Positions 22,951-36,201 of a stretch of DNA of 64,000 nt are shown here, piece by piece. The DNA comes from Earliella scabrosa (lineage: Eukaryota; Basidiomycota; Agaricomycetes; Polyporales; Polyporaceae): positions 4,402,001 through 4,466,000 of the forward strand of contig JABYQQ010000001.1 in the NCBI GenBank assembly GCA_022605405.1, written 5' to 3'. Position 1 is the first letter of the stretch, and every line of letters begins with the position of its first letter. Made by a program: the position numbers and the translations under genes. The notes beneath the pieces were generated by a model, which was given only the letters and a program-made list of their open reading frames with translations, had not been told where the DNA came from and ran no database searches.

Positions 22951-23160
22951 CGTGGACGGCTAAGACCAAGTCAGATTTTTCTCAGAAAGGAAAATGCCGC
23001 CGTCCTGATGGCTGAGACACACGGAGGCGCGCACCACATTACGCGTACCGCTCCGATCACTGGTCGGTCCGGCAAGCGCGTGCTTGACGTTACAGTGTGT
23101 TTAACTCTCCTGCCTCGGACTCAGTCGTTGCTTGCCCCCTTCACTTGCTGGTCCAAAACA
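22951..23160. promoter_or_regulatory. Bidirectional promoter region, MBIP-like gene and VPS53
   Basis: Only 210 bp separate the two divergent start codons, so both promoters must overlap here. No TATA box is obvious. Confidence 0.6.
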
Positions 23161-26100
23161 ATGCCCGTCGAAGCTGCTCACGTACTCGCACCAACATACA
23201 GATTGCGGGAGGACGAGCTGCCTCCCGAACTCATACTGTCTATCGAGCGCATACTCGATCTCCATGCGACTCCAGAGTCGGATCCTCTCGACAGGCTCAC
23301 GAACGACTTCAACCCGGTTGGAGTGCTCAACAACTACTTCCCAGATGGTGAGTCGACGCGCTGGCCTGCTCTCCAATGCGCCTCAAGCCCGAACCCATAT
23401 AGAGGCGGCACTCGGGCAGCTCGAAGCTGTACAAGCCCGCCTGGCGCAGAATGAGCGGGAGCTACAGGCTGAGATAGACGCGTTGCGGGAAGAATTGAGA
23501 AAGGACCAGGACCCGAGCAGAATGCAACTCATACAGGAGATGATCTCGGTGAGCACTGTCCACCGTGTCTCGCGACAATCCCTTCGAATGCCGTTCCTTT
23601 GTACCCAGGACCTGTTGGGACAGATGTCGCGCATACGCGAGAAGGCGACAGAATCTGAAGCCGTGGTACGGAATATCACGAAAGAGATTCAAGTCCTCGA
23701 CCTGGCCAAGAAGAATCTCATTCTTAGCATGACCACACTCAAGAGGTTACAGATGCTCGGTGCGCATCGTTCCTGTCGTGACCTCATTCCATCTCCTCAC
23801 TGCGACCTGATACAGTGAATGCTCTCAGTCAGTTGGAAGACCAGATTAAGGAGCGAAAGTATCACGAAATAGTGCAATCCCTCGCAGTGAGCTACATTCT
23901 GTGTTACCCCCACGCGGCTCCCACTCATGCACAGCACTAGGCTGTGAAGCAGATCGGCGCATCATTCAAGCCATACACATCCGTTCAGCGGATAGCTCAG
24001 CTATGGCGACGTATACAAGAGATTCAAACCGAGCTCCGGTCTATGATTGACGCAGACTGGGACAAATTGTGAGAGCATACGTGTCTAGTGTCTCTTCTTG
24101 CCTCTCATTGTAATGCAGCTATATGCAGGACCCGGCAAAGCCAATCAAGCCTTCGATCGTCGCAGACGCATGTCTCGTTCTCGACGTATTGGGTCCTGAT
24201 GTTCGCGCACAGTTCATCGAGCGTTACGTCGCGCTAGAGCTGAAGGAGTACCGCCGTATCTTCCGAGCCACAGACGAAGCGGGACAACTTGACAATCTGT
24301 CTCGCCGATTCGCGTGGTTCAGGCGACTATTACAGACGCACGAAACGGAACAAGGCAGAGTCTTCCCTGCTGAATGGAAAGTCGGCTGGTTCTTGACCGC
24401 GAAGTTCATCGAGATCACCAGGTTAGTATGGATGCAAACATTCCTGCGTCTACTAGCTCAGATGGCCCTCTAGAGACGATATGACCGGCTTGTTGTCCAA
24501 AGCGGGTTCGAAACTCACAGTCAAGCAATTGCTTGATACCCTGGCGGAGTGTATGGAGTTCGAGGCATCTGTCACGAAGAAGTACTCGACACCGGTAACT
24601 ATCGAAATACTGCCAGAGTTACTTTCCCTAACCATTACATATAGCTACGAGAAATTCTAAGGGCGACCACAGCCACTACTGCGACGCGACCGTCCAAGCC
24701 TATCACCTCAGCCTTCGAACCACATATGGGGGTATACATCGACGCACAAGACAAGTAAGGGAGCTTGCTATCGACTATATTCCATATCTGACTAGATAAT
24801 TCCCTGCAGAGTGCTGTCAGACATGCTTGCGCAGTACAGAGGCTCCAAGTCGCGTACATCTCTGGAAGCCGCATCCGCCTCGAGCCATGGGGACGACGAG
24901 TCCGCAACGCCAGTGCTGGTTCTACCGTCTTCCACCGAGCTATTCTACTTCTACGCTCAGACTCTGGATCAATGTGCGAAACTCTTCACTGGTCAGCCGC
25001 TGTACGATCTATGTGCGCTGTTCAAGAAATGGCTGCGCATATATGCAGGTTAGGACACAGCTCGTGGCTGTAATCATAGCATTGCTGACGTGGAGGGTGC
25101 AGAGGAAGTGCTCGTATCCAGTCTTCGAAGGTTTGTCGATGCAGCGTCATGCTCCGCACTTGCTGATGAATCTATCCTATAGGCCTACTACCATCGTTAG
25201 GAAGTCAATAGAGGCCCGCTACGACCCGGCGGAACTCAAAAACGCCTGTACGCTGATTAACACGGCGGATTACTGCCAGACAACTGCTCTCGAGGTAGGT
25301 CCTTTGAACACTTCTCTACTCCTCTGTGTTCACCATGACATCCATGCAGCTCGAGGAGAACATACGAGAAAAGTGCGATGAAGCGTTCAAGGAGAAAATC
25401 ACGCTACAAGAGGAGCGCGATCTCTTTGTCAGGTACGGTTCAGCCTCTCTGGTCACATGTCCACTGCTCAGATGAGTGTCCTCAGCGCGATCTCTGCTGC
25501 TATCGGTGTAATGCTGCGAGAACTCGAGAACGCATGCGATCCGTTCTTCGCCGCGCTCTCGCGAACACCGTGGGTCACGGTCAAGCTCGTCAGCGGGCAG
25601 TCGGCATACGTGCAGGACCTGCTCAATATGATCGAGCAGGTTGCCGAGGTTGTCAAGCCGCTCATTGAGCAAAAGAAGTATGTTCGCAACTTCTTCGACA
25701 AGGCTGCGAGGTGGGTATCTACGATGTTGCATTCTCTCCTTTAGGGCTAACCTATTCTCTAGCACGGTTCTGGCTAGGTTCACAAACGCGCTGGTGAAGA
25801 GCAGGCCACTGCTGGAAATTGGAGCTGAACAGGTAGCGTTCATCCATTCAGGCTGTGAAGAGGGTCGGTATTGAGTTGTTGCTGTGACACAGCTTTTGAT
25901 CGACCTGCAAGCCATCAAGGCCTGCCTGCTGAAGATCCCAGGGGAATCGCTATCGACGTCGAAGTAAGTGGTTGACCGTGAGGAGTGCGCGAGCATAACT
26001 GACAACACCCTCAAGTTATACCAAGAGCGTGACCAAGAGCACAACACGGATAGAAGCCCTACTTAAGGTCATCGTCACTCCCGTCGTACGTCCCCTTTCC

Positions 26101-26558
26101 TATCTCAACATCGCAATCCCTCTGAAGCGCATACATAGGATCCACCAGAAGGCTTCATCCTCAACTACACTCTCGTCATCGGCGACGCTTCCTTCTCGAA
26201 CTTCCAGAAGATCCTGGACCTCAAAGGAACGCCGAAGGCCGCGCAGAATGACCTCCTCGACTCCTTCCTCACCATCACGAGCACGAAACCCGAGCTCGAG
26301 GGCACGTCGTTCCTCTCCTCGCTTGACATGGATCCCGGCCAAGTGGCGAACCTCACGAGCCCTGGGAGCAGTCGAGTATCCCTTCTGCCTGGCGGCACTG
26401 CGGGCGAGAGCATCCTTGCTGCGCTCTCCCCACCGCCCATCACGGCTACTCCATCGGGGGCTTCGGACGCCACGAACAAGTCGGACCAGATGAGCAAGTT
26501 CTCCGACTTTAAACGATTCGTCAGCTTTGGATTGAGGCGAGAGACGTTACCTCCGTAA
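23161..26558 (+). CDS. VPS53: GARP/EARP tethering complex subunit VPS53
   Basis: Subunit of the Golgi-associated retrograde protein complex, which tethers endosome-derived vesicles at the trans-Golgi. ATG at 23161 (MPVEAAHVLAPTYRLREDEL). Exon 1 ends in the diagnostic Vps53 N-terminal block RLTNDFNPVGVLNNYFPD. Coiled-coil exons follow: LGQLEAVQARLAQNERELQA, SRIREKATESEAVVRNITKE and VNALSQLEDQIKERKYHEIV. The middle contains RRIFRATDEAGQLDNLSRRF and KVGWFLTAKFIEITRDDM. The C-terminal helical region includes ELFYFYAQTLDQCAKLFTGQ, YDLCALFKKWLRIYA, ALELEENIREKCDEAFKEKI and FILNYTLVIGDASFSNFQKI. It ends FKRFVSFGLRRETLPP. About 850 residues in some 15 exons. It is convergent with TSR1, leaving 186 bp between stops. 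Confidence 0.93.
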
Positions 26559-26744
26559 TGCATTACGGGGTGCTGTGCCATGTTGAGACTGCTTAGAGAC
26601 TACATTGCTATCTATGCTGCCGTGCTGTTCACGGTGTCGCGTGCCCGAGGACGTCGAATCCTCTTCACGTCGCTCTGGATCTGGGCTATATGATCGGAAT
26701 ACAGAGTACAAGCTACTCAAACATACAACAGCACCCAAGATAGA

Positions 26745-29543
26745 TCACTCCTCCATAGCATCGTCGTCGCGAACTGGAGCTGGCTCTCCCTCCTTCCAAA
26801 GCTCGCCCCACTTGGGATATACCCTTTTGTACAACGACATGCACACGGTGTCCATCTGGCTGATGGGGCCATCGAAGTGCGCCTTGTAGTACCCGTGCGT
26901 GCCCAGCGATTCCTTGATGTGGCCACTCCTGCCGTACTTGGTGTGCAGCTGGATCGGCTTGAAGTATGCGATGTCTTCTGCGTTGAAAAACATGTACCGG
27001 ATGGTCGCTGTCTTTTTGTGGATCTTGAACGGATGGCCTGTCAGGACGATGCGCTTCGCGATGACACGCGTCGTGTCCGGATGAAGGAAGCTGCCCATCG
27101 CGACTAGCTCTGGTGCTGCTTCGTGCGTTAGACTATATCCATGAAGGTAGAATGGTCAAGCGTACCTTGTGGGTCCTCGGTTTCGCGCAGAAGAGTGCAG
27201 GGTTGCTTCCCATAGACAACAGGGCCGTAGATGGTTGCAACATTGGTCACGCCATGGCGGAGATAACGCTCAAACTTGTGCACATTGTTCGCGCCTTTGC
27301 CTCCTCCGCGAGTATGTTGGCTGTATATCGGGTTCACCCGCATTCGTCTGGGGCCGACACACAAGATGAGGGGGTCCTAGCCACGACGTAGGTGAGCATG
27401 GGGGCAAAAATGTGTAAGCAGTACGATCACCTTCGAGCGAACCGAGCCATCATATTCCGTATTCCTCTGAACGGTAAAGTTGAGGACAGTCTTCTTGTGT
27501 TCATGCTGGAGCAAGCTGAAGATCGCGAACGGTCGTCCGGGCACCATCCTAGCTGCCTCTTTGGGAACGTCCTTGAGGTAGACCGTGACTCGCGTGCCGG
27601 GCTACGTGATCATTAGTCCAGTTCCTGGCCAACAGTACAATGCTTGACTCACCTCAACGCCCCCTTCCTCTTCGGCTCGTCGCTGAACAGCGCGCTCCGT
27701 CCGCTTGAAATCCTCGAACTGGAAGATGCGCGCGTAGTCTCGTGGCAGGTTCTCGTACGGATCCCATGGACTGGTCCTGAACGATCGCAGTCCACGATAC
27801 CTCTGGAATCGAGTCCGAGCAGGCACGTCCAGCGGCGTGTCGATCTCATCCGGGAACTGGGCGTCGTCCTCTTCCTCGCGTTTTCGGTCTCGCCATGACT
27901 GCAGTCTGTCGAAGGCGGTCAATGACATACTTGTCATCATTCTGGGTCTATGCACTCACTGTCGAGCTTCCTCTGCCTCGTCGAGGTCATGGAAAGCCAC
28001 GCTTCGACCAGCCTCAGTCTCCATCTCGGTATCCTCCACCATCGGAAGCTCCTCCATTTCCTCGACCTCCTCCATCTCTACCTCACCGCCTTCGCCATCT
28101 TCGCCCGCACCCTCATCGTCCTCGTCGGACTCGTCGATGATCCACGCTGCTTGGTACTCGCTGGTACCCTTCGGCACTCGGCGGACAGCTTTCGGTGTGG
28201 TGCCGACCTTCGCGTCAGGGACTTCATCTGAACCATGTCCGTTAGTCGCGCCGCGCATCTCCTCCTCGGTGGGCCAGGTTTGCTCGTTCGCCATGTCGTC
28301 AGGGTCGTTGCTTGAGACAAGGGAGTCCGCGGACGACTCGTCTGGTTCCGCGAGTAGCTCAGGCTCAACATCCATCCCATTCGCGTGCCCTGACTTGGAG
28401 TGCCGAGGGACCGGCGCAGACAGGATCTAGACATAGATCAGTCGAGTTGAACAGACACCTGGATCGCACGAGCTGTAAACTGACCTTCGCGATTTGAAAG
28501 TCGCCATGGTTGGGCACATGGATCAAGCGGTTGGCAGAGAGGTGCGCGCCGCGGACGACCCCGGTCACGCTGAGCGTGCCGTCGATCCAGTCAACGCTCT
28601 CGCCAAGTATCCAGGAGCGACCGTCTCGCCACTTAACGTCCGAGGGTTTGCCCTCGCAGATCGCCCTCAGAGCATTCAGAGTATCCGAGCTGTGGTGCGC
28701 ATCGAAGATCCGAGTTTGGCTAGGGACGAAGTACTGGATGAACGACAGCAGGGACTTCATGATTCCGAACTTCTCTTTAGGCTCCATGGGCTCGTCGGAA
28801 GAGACAACGGAGACGACCTCAGGGAGCCCTTGTGCTTGGAGGGTCCGGAGGAGGGTGTCTCCCCACTGGTCGACCTCGACGTTCGGCGAGAGGGCGAAGA
28901 TGACATAGTCGGCGACCTTGCACGCGTCCAGCGTCGCGTACATCTGCCGGTACGGCAGGGGGATGAACTGGACCGAGGTCTTGAATCGGTCTGCCCTGTG
29001 GCAGTCGCACCCTCAGACCAGGGTCTACATGAGAGGAACGGACCAATCGCACCTGAGCTTCTGCAGCCCGCTCCCCGTGTCCTCCTCGAGAGTGCCGTCA
29101 ATCGCCTGAGCAAGCCTCGCGCTCACATCCCGAGCCTTCACGTCCTCAGCGAGCGGGACGATCGCCACCACCCTCGGCGCGCCGTCGATTCCGCTAAAAA
29201 TGCGCGTCGCCGAGACAAGACTCTGCCGTTTCTTAATTTGCGCCTGCTTCGCACTGTTGCGGCGGTTCGTGCGAAGTTGTGCTGCGACGTTGGCTGCCGA
29301 GTTTGCTTTTGGGGAATCGCGATGGGTCCTGCCTGATCGTCCATGAGCGAGATCAGGCCGCGCGCATAGCATGGGTTCACGCACCTTTTGCCGCCTCCTT
29401 CAACGAGCTTTTTGTGGCATGTTTTGACTTGAAAGGCTTGTTTTTCTGGGGGTGGTGGTGGTCAGTGGCAGACAGGATGCGATGATCTTCCCTTAACTCG
29501 CCTGCTTGAGCGTAGGTCGGTGGTGGTGGGCCGTCTCAGTCAT
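26745..29543 (-). CDS. TSR1: 40S ribosome biogenesis factor TSR1
   Basis: Nucleolar GTPase-like factor for late 40S subunit maturation, related to BMS1 but without GTPase activity in known members. ATG at 29543 gives [14 protein letters not shown], then across an intron [20 protein letters not shown], the typical basic start. Further blocks are [20 protein letters not shown] and [20 protein letters not shown]. The AARP2CN-like part reads [21 protein letters not shown] long acidic linker follows ([20 protein letters not shown]). The C-terminal domain begins at [20 protein letters not shown] and ends with [20 protein letters not shown] and [20 protein letters not shown]. All domains are in order, at about 800 residues. 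Confidence 0.94.
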
Positions 29544-30060
29544 TCCGGGTCGCTGGGAAGGACTGAAGTCCTGTATTCGTGCTCGAACGGGTGCTCTGAG
29601 GTATTCTAGGCGTCGAATTCGTCGCGGTGGTGAGCAGAATTGCCTTGCCTTACAGTCTGCTTGACTGCAGTCGATCATACGAAAAATCCTTGTTATCTAA
29701 TCGCTGAAGGCACGTCCATCTAATCTAATCTACATTGGCCCTGTTGAGGCTACAGTGCTCAAAATTTAATATCAAAATGCGCTTTGGCAACTTCTTAGCG
29801 AAGTATGCTGCAATGAAAGTGGCCTGCTCATATGTTGGACTAGATTGCATTGCGAGTGACCCTGGGTATAGTGACGAGTACACACTGGAGAACGATGCAG
29901 AAACACAGTACGTAGATGTTGTTAGATTGTCCGTTAACGGGGTGAGCAGCGTGACGAGTGGTAAAGCAAGCACACATGCAGCCAGCAGATGTAGATGGGA
30001 TAGATGTTGATAGATGGGGATAGATGGATGCGAATGGGAAACGGGATGTGGGCCTGCTCG
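29544..30060. other. Intergenic: TSR1 promoter and CLC 3' flank
   Basis: No gene supported. Both flanking genes are on the minus strand. A short GATAGATG-type tandem (GATAGATGTTGATAGATGGG and continuation) lies near 30000-30025. Confidence 0.5.
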
Positions 30061-33000
30061 TCAGCCAGACTTGTGCTCCAGCTGGTCGAGGAAGGCGAGC
30101 CACGTCTTCTTGTCGATGACGCCCTCATCTAAGAAACGTGAGACGTCAGCAACCGCGTGTATGAAAAGCATCGTCAAGGCACGCACAGTGTCCGTCCGTG
30201 TCCGTCACGACGACGTATCTGGCCCCGAGCTTCGTGAAGAATTGCTGGACGAGCTCGAGAGGCGAGTTGTCTTGGACGGTCAAGGGTGCCTAGTCCGGAT
30301 CGCATCAATAAGCCAAAGTAAAAGCGTATTATACTTAGACGTACCTGGTCCATGTAGCAGCTGAAGTCATACGGATCAGCGCCGAAAATGTTGGAACCGG
30401 TCTCTGCCAACGAAGAGATAGAGGCAGTCAGAAGTCCGCCATGGCCATGCGGTGTCGTCGGGTGGAAAGTGATGGTTTCGTCGGGCTCGTCGGCGACGAT
30501 GCCTATAGCGACGCCGTCAGTCTACGCTTCTAACTAGATGGGTGTCACAGACTCACTCAGTGCATGCTCCAACTCGTTGGCGCCTATGTACCCAACCATG
30601 CGCAACCCCTCGCTGTCCTGCCTCAAGATCGGCAAGCCGCTGTCAGAGTTCCCAGAGTCGACGAGCAGCTGGAGTTTATCCCTGAGGCTCTTGACGGTGT
30701 TCTGATCGTCAACACGGATGACTTCGACGTCCCGATCAGTCTGGATGGTGAGTTTGTTCTTTAGCGAGCTACCTTAAGGACAAATGGTATAGAGGACTTA
30801 CAACGTCGTTGATCTGGAGGGCGCCCCAGATGTAGTCGTGCTTCGCGTCGAGATACGGGAGCTGCGAAAGCTGGATGACGAGATCATATATACCCTTGGG
30901 TTCCAGAGCATCCGCGATGGTCTTCGCGACGAGCACTGACAGCATCACCGGGACGGCGTAAGTCAGGGTATCAGTGAGCTCGAACATGATAACCGCGAGC
31001 GACACGGTGGTGCGCTACACATGAGAGAGGTCAGTCATGAGGAATGGTCACCAGAGACCCCGCATGAGTGCTCACCGTTACGCCAGACAAGGTAGCTGCT
31101 GCACCAACCATGGCGTACAGGCCAGGAATGACACAGTTGAGGTCCCCCTTGCAGGCCCTAAAGGCGACGCTGTCTGGGTACGAGTATTGCATCCACTGAA
31201 TGAGGATACCGACGATTCGCCCAGCACATGCGCCGACTGTCAGGCAGCCTAAGTGTCATTATATGCGCAGGAGATAAATTCGACATGGACGTACCTCCGA
31301 GTGTTGGAATGAAGATACCTGCCGGTACCTTGATACCAAAGGTCACGATGGTCAAGGCGCCTTTAACGAAGAGAGCAACGAAGATCGCTCTGATCACCGG
31401 CATCGCTTGAGTCGGTGGGTCGAGGACGCATAGACCAGAATGAGTGTTGGAACTCCCTTCGCGACACTCGGCGAAGAGATTGTAGACAAGTTCCGTGCCG
31501 CCCAAACGTGTGTACGGGTTGAGGAAGCTCAGCAGAGCTGTCACGACAGTGACCTATGGGTGCGATTGGTTCATGCAGAAAGGCCATGAAGCAACCAATT
31601 GTGGCATACCAGAACAACTTCCACCACGGGGTAATTCTTGAGCCACGTTCCATTCCGGACATAACGACTCCAGCGGAAGTTCAGCTTCGAAAAGTATGCA
31701 CCGTAGACACCCTGGGAGGTGGATGTCAGTCGCATCTTCAAACAACTTGAGGGAGACCTTACACCGAAGACACCCAAGAGCAGGAATGGGAATAGCTCAT
31801 ATGCGTGCCAGTCCTTATCATACGTGACTTGGAACAAAACAAGCTTGCCGCTTCCAAATGGATCTAAGAAGCGTAGAGTCACGGCAGCGACCATGGCGCA
31901 AAAGAAGCTAGCCAGTTAGGTGAGTAAAAGAGAGTAATGGTCATCATGGATGTAACAACACTGACCTCCTCCACATGACTTTGGCTGGGAAGAAATATGA
32001 GACTTCTTCCAAGCTGAACAGAACACCACCAATCGGAGCACCGAAAGCCACAGCTACACCGGCTGCGCACGCCGCGCTGAGTATCCCACGACGCTTTCCT
32101 ATACCGATAGGTAAGGACACCTGCAAGCTCCCACGTTTCAAGAACATACCTTCGTTGGTCTCGTACTTGGTGAAGAACCGACTAACGATGTTGCCCACGC
32201 AAGAGGCGATATGCACTAACGGACCCTCCTTACCTGCGGAGCAGCGTCAATGTTGTCGATAATTTGATCCACGGTTTGACGTACCAAGGGAAAGTCCGGA
32301 AGCAACTGACAATGCCAGGCCCAGAGATTTGGTGAACAGCGTCCGGCCACCAAGATAACCATGAATGACGAAACCTGAAGAGCTCCCATTGAGATTTGCC
32401 ACGCTTAGCAGATCTGCAAACACTCACCAGACAAGATGGTCTTGATCTCTGGGATGCCACTGCCGGCAGCCTACGAACCTCCTTGAGTATGCCTAGTAGG
32501 CTATATGCGCGGAAAACACCCACATAGTAGAGCACTTTGCGGGGCTGGGCACCACCTGCCGGAGGATCAGTCGCAGCTTTCCCATCATTTCCAGCGAAGG
32601 TGGATGAGAGCACGCCGGAGTCCTTCCTTGTGACGAAAGATGTCGAGGCGGTCAAGTTGATGGTGAGAACGGAGGAAGTGACAGCAAGCACGACCTGCGA
32701 TTCCTTCAGATGACACTCAGGGTAGAATATAATGCGATACATACTGCGATGATGATGTACACAACGTACTCGACACTTTCCACCTCCAGCCAATCCGACC
32801 TGTTCGCCACCGGGGTGAAGTACTCGCCCCATGTCTGCCAGGCCGGACAGGCCTCCTCTAGGGCCATGGACAGGAACGCCGGCGGGGAGGTCGAGAGGAC
32901 ATCTTCGTCGATGGCAGGGCAGCAGAACCGCTTTGCTTTCCAGATACCAGTGGTGCAGTGACCTTCCTTGATGTCGAAGAGCCATTGCTCGCTGCGTACG

Positions 33001-33659
33001 ATCATGAAGGCGGTGATTGCGGTGAAGAAGCCGACAATAGTGACGGTGATCCAGCCAATGCTGCGGTCGAGCTGCCTGAGGAAACGACCGCGCTTGGACT
33101 TGCGCTTGCGAAGAGCCCCCTGTCGTGCCGAGTCCTTGATGGCGTCATGGAGCCAGTCGATGGAGGTGAAGGACGAGTACCAGACACGGATGCCATTCGT
33201 CTTGATGCCTTCGGACTCGATCTGCTCGTTGGCGACGACGGGCCCGTCGTAGGCGGAGATGGGGCGCTGTGTGCTGAAGTAGCTCGCGCGGAGGGAGCGG
33301 GGCGAGTGGACGCTCGGCGTGGGTGGGTTCGTGTAGCGGCCCTTGGGGATCAAGAGACTGGGAAGCGCACCGAGCGCGTGACGGGCACGGAATGACGACT
33401 TCTGCTTGCCACTGCCCGTGCGCGCGGCCGCAGGGAGCGTTCCATACGATGCGGAGCGTAACTCGGGAGCTGGCCGCAGGGCCGACGTCTCGCCCGTCGC
33501 CGCCTCCGGTACCCCCGGCACCGCTGGAGAGGAACCAGCCTGTCCAATCTGAAGCAGACGTTGACGACGCCAATCCGTGGTCGACGGTCCGCTCAACGGC
33601 CCCGGACGTTCCTCGCCGCCGGCATTGGAGGCGTTGGACGGAACCCTCTTGAGAGGCAT
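30061..33659 (-). CDS. CLC-family chloride channel/transporter with CBS domains
   Basis: Membrane chloride transporter of the Gef1/CLC type, probably in Golgi or endosomes, where such proteins aid acidification and metal homeostasis. ATG at 33659 ([20 protein letters not shown]) starts a long cytosolic N-terminus; the frame upstream to 33731 begins with GTG and was rejected. The first membrane helix is [20 protein letters not shown]. Signature motifs are [15 protein letters not shown] (chloride filter), [11 protein letters not shown] with the gating glutamate, and [16 protein letters not shown]. Later helices include [20 protein letters not shown]. The C-terminus has CBS-domain sequence ([40 protein letters not shown]) and ends [13 protein letters not shown]. 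Many short introns, about 850-900 residues. Confidence 0.93.
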
Positions 33660-34236
33660 GATGAGGTGTTGGAGTAGGAAGTGAGACTGCGCCCTCCGGA
33701 ATCTCGTTAACAGATTACGTCCACCGTCCACGAGGCTGCGAACTCGGTCCTAGCACGGGCTGGCTAGAAGCACACACGACGGTCGGGCGACGGGTGGCAA
33801 TGGCATATGCATGCTAAGTGTGACTGTGGTTCGCACCGGCGACCGAAACCTTCACTCACCAATATTGTTACACTACACCAACCGCCACCAATGCCGTCAG
33901 ACCTCCTGTTCAGCGTTCAGTCCCAAGCGATGGACGCGGTATTGAAGCAGCCGATGCAAATCCGACGTTGAGGGCGGACTCGAGGCGGTCGTCGCGAGCT
34001 TGTGCGGTGATGTCCCCACAAAGAGACCCCACAGGCCAAGTACCCTACCCGTGGACTTCGGAACCACCTCCCGATAGACGCCAAGGCTGAGCGTCTGCTG
34101 GGTTCTAACATTGGGTCGGAGTCTCCGCAAGAAGCCGCGTTCGGGCCACCAGCCAAGAGCCTGGTGCAGCGCGTTCGCCTCGCGTCCAAAGACTCTCGGT
34201 TAACTTCTACGACTTGCACAACTCTCCGACGCAAAA
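33660..34236. other. Divergent intergenic region, CLC and SmD3
   Basis: Holds the promoters of the CLC gene (-) and SmD3 (+). Open frames here on the minus strand have no recognisable content. Confidence 0.5.
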
Positions 34237-34871
34237 ATGGCCACGGCAGGTCTCGGTGTTCCCGTAAAACTCCTCCACGAGTCCCTTGGGCATATAATCA
34301 CGGTTGAGCTGAAGACTGGCCAGCTCTACCGAGGCAAACTTGCAGAAGGTGCGTCCCAATCCGATCTTGTATTGAATTCATACTCACTTTTGCTACTTGA
34401 TGCTACCTACTTCTCTCGCATAATAGCTGAGGATAACCTCAACATCTCCCTGAAGGACATCACTGTGACCCAACGCGATGGCCGTGTGTCCCAACTAGAC
34501 CAAGTGTACATTAGGGGAAGTATGGTCCGATTCTTCATTGTCCCGGACATGCTGCAGAACGCGCCGATGTGAGTCTCATGTTTCTCTTGACATCTTGGCT
34601 GACAATTCATCGTGTGACTGTGTGCAGGTTCAAGCGTGTGGGGCCGAACGCGATGAGAGGAAGGGGTATTGGTACGGCCCGTGGAAGGGCTACGATCATG
34701 CGAGGTGCGTATTGTCGTCGATCGCTCACCAAACACCGACTGATGTTTGGTGGCGTCCTACAGCAAATGGTGTGTTGTCTCTTTACTCTGCAGGTCCCGC
34801 ATATCATGCTGACTCTCATCGCAGCTCGTCGCGGTCGTGGTGTTCCTTCGGCAAGAGGTATCCGTCGATGA
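34237..34871 (+). CDS. SMD3: Small nuclear ribonucleoprotein Sm D3
   Basis: Core Sm-ring protein of spliceosomal U1, U2, U4 and U5 snRNPs. ATG at 34237 gives [20 protein letters not shown]. Sm motif 1 is [17 protein letters not shown], joined across an intron (donor gtgcgt, acceptor near 34429) to [20 protein letters not shown]. Sm motif 2 is [20 protein letters not shown]. After a second intron the tail [20 protein letters not shown] and its continuation to [12 protein letters not shown] forms the Arg/Gly-rich tail typical of D3. Four exons; normal length. Confidence 0.96.
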
Positions 34872-35137
34872 ACGCATACGTATGCCAGGACTCAGATGTA
34901 GTGCGCGTCTCCCTCTCCAAAACTGTTCGCATAGCTGTACATGTGTTAGTATATCTTCTCTGTGTTATCTGCATCCTCATCACCCACTGCACTCGCCTCC
35001 TTGGCAAGGCAATGAGTGTGACTCTCGCAATTCGCTGCAAGTAGGATCCGGATACACATTCATAGCATCGAGCAAGGAGACGCAAGCCGACTATCGTACA
35101 TCCTCCATCACCGATAACCAAGCACCGACGCAAAGCT

Positions 35138-35898
35138 CTAATGGCAAGCCATACCCTTGCTGTCCCCTCCTCCCGAAAGCACCGCGTCGATGTCCATATT
35201 AGCCGAGAAGATGAAGTGCCCAACAGCGGCTCCAACGACAGTAGCGAGAATGAGGTACGCCTGTGAGCACTGCGTGAGACACACAACACAGAGGGACCCA
35301 AAGCGCAAACCCTCACGTTGTACGTCATGAACACCAACATCAGGAAGAACGACAAGAACACCTGCGCGCCGTACAGCGCCGCGCGGGTGACGCGAGCCGT
35401 GAAAGGAAGCGGCGTCCTGCAACGAGAGCACACGCACCATCAGCACAACCCACTCTCTCCCGAGCCTGCTGCAGCGACCCAAAACGATAGCACTCACCCA
35501 ACACCACGCTTCACAACCAACGAGCCAGTCAACAATCCCGCCTCTTCCGAGTCCATCTCAGGCGAGTCCCGACCACTCACCGATCCCGGTCCAGCTCCCG
35601 CTCCCGCCGCGGCCTTGCCCTTCCCCTGCGCGCTGAGCGTCGCGGCGATGCGCCTGTCGACGTTGCGCTGCGCGACGCGGAGGTACTCGTACAGCACGCC
35701 GAGCCCCACGACGACGAGGCACGAGAACACGAACGCGCTCGTCGTGGAGATGTGCCACGAGCGGAAGACGATGCATGTGTCCTCGATCTGCGTGTTCCAG
35801 AGCATGTTCATCGAGCACTTTGGCTGCGCGGGCATCCCTGGCATGTCGTGCCCGCCGCCGTGTCCGCCGCCGTGGTCGCTGTGATCGTAGTGGTTCAT
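35138..35898 (-). CDS. CTR-family copper transporter
   Basis: High-affinity copper uptake or vacuolar copper export protein of the CTR family, which works as a trimer. ATG at 35898 gives MNHYDHSDHGGGHGGGHDMP, a His/Met-rich extracellular N-terminus with CSMNMLW as a metal-binding Met motif. The first transmembrane helix is AFVFSCLVVVGLGVLYEYLR. A cytosolic loop follows (SPEMDSEEAGLLTGSLVVKR) with an intron at its end. The second helix lies in ALYGAQVFLSFFLMLVFMTY. The third is AYLILATVVGAAVGHFIFS, with the GxxxG packing motif. The end is DAVLSGGGDSKGMACH; stop at 35138. Convergent with SmD3 (266 bp apart). About 200 residues. Confidence 0.93.
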
Positions 35899-36201
35899 TG
35901 CGTTTGGCTTTGGGTGTGTAGAAGTCGAAGGAATGTGTGCTGTGAGTAGCTCGCTCGTCGTTGAGGGGGTGACAGTGGAAATGAAAGGGACCTGGAGTCG
36001 AGGAGACCGTGCGAGCCTGACCGAGACCCCTGCAGGCGCCTATAGATATGGGCGCAGGCAGGCGTCTTCAGCTAGTCCGGCGCAGCGGACCTTATGCGAC
36101 AAGTATGTCACCACCGAAGACAGCTTGGTGCAAGTTGCGCGGCGTATTGTGTACATTGAGAGCATGTCCGACAACAAAACAAACAATCCTACAGCGAGCG
36201 G
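35899..36201. other. Intergenic: CTR promoter, proteasome gene 3' flank
   Basis: 303 bp between two minus-strand genes. No copper-response or TATA motif could be identified with confidence. Confidence 0.4.

Noticed and set aside
23132..23818. 228-codon plus-strand frame in the VPS53 region
   Set aside because: It mixes a shadow frame with a true VPS53 exon because it reads through an intron; the spliced VPS53 model explains it better.
27956..28430. Acidic minus-strand frame that looked like a separate small acidic protein
   Set aside because: It is the acidic linker exon of TSR1, flanked by exons with clear TSR1 sequence.
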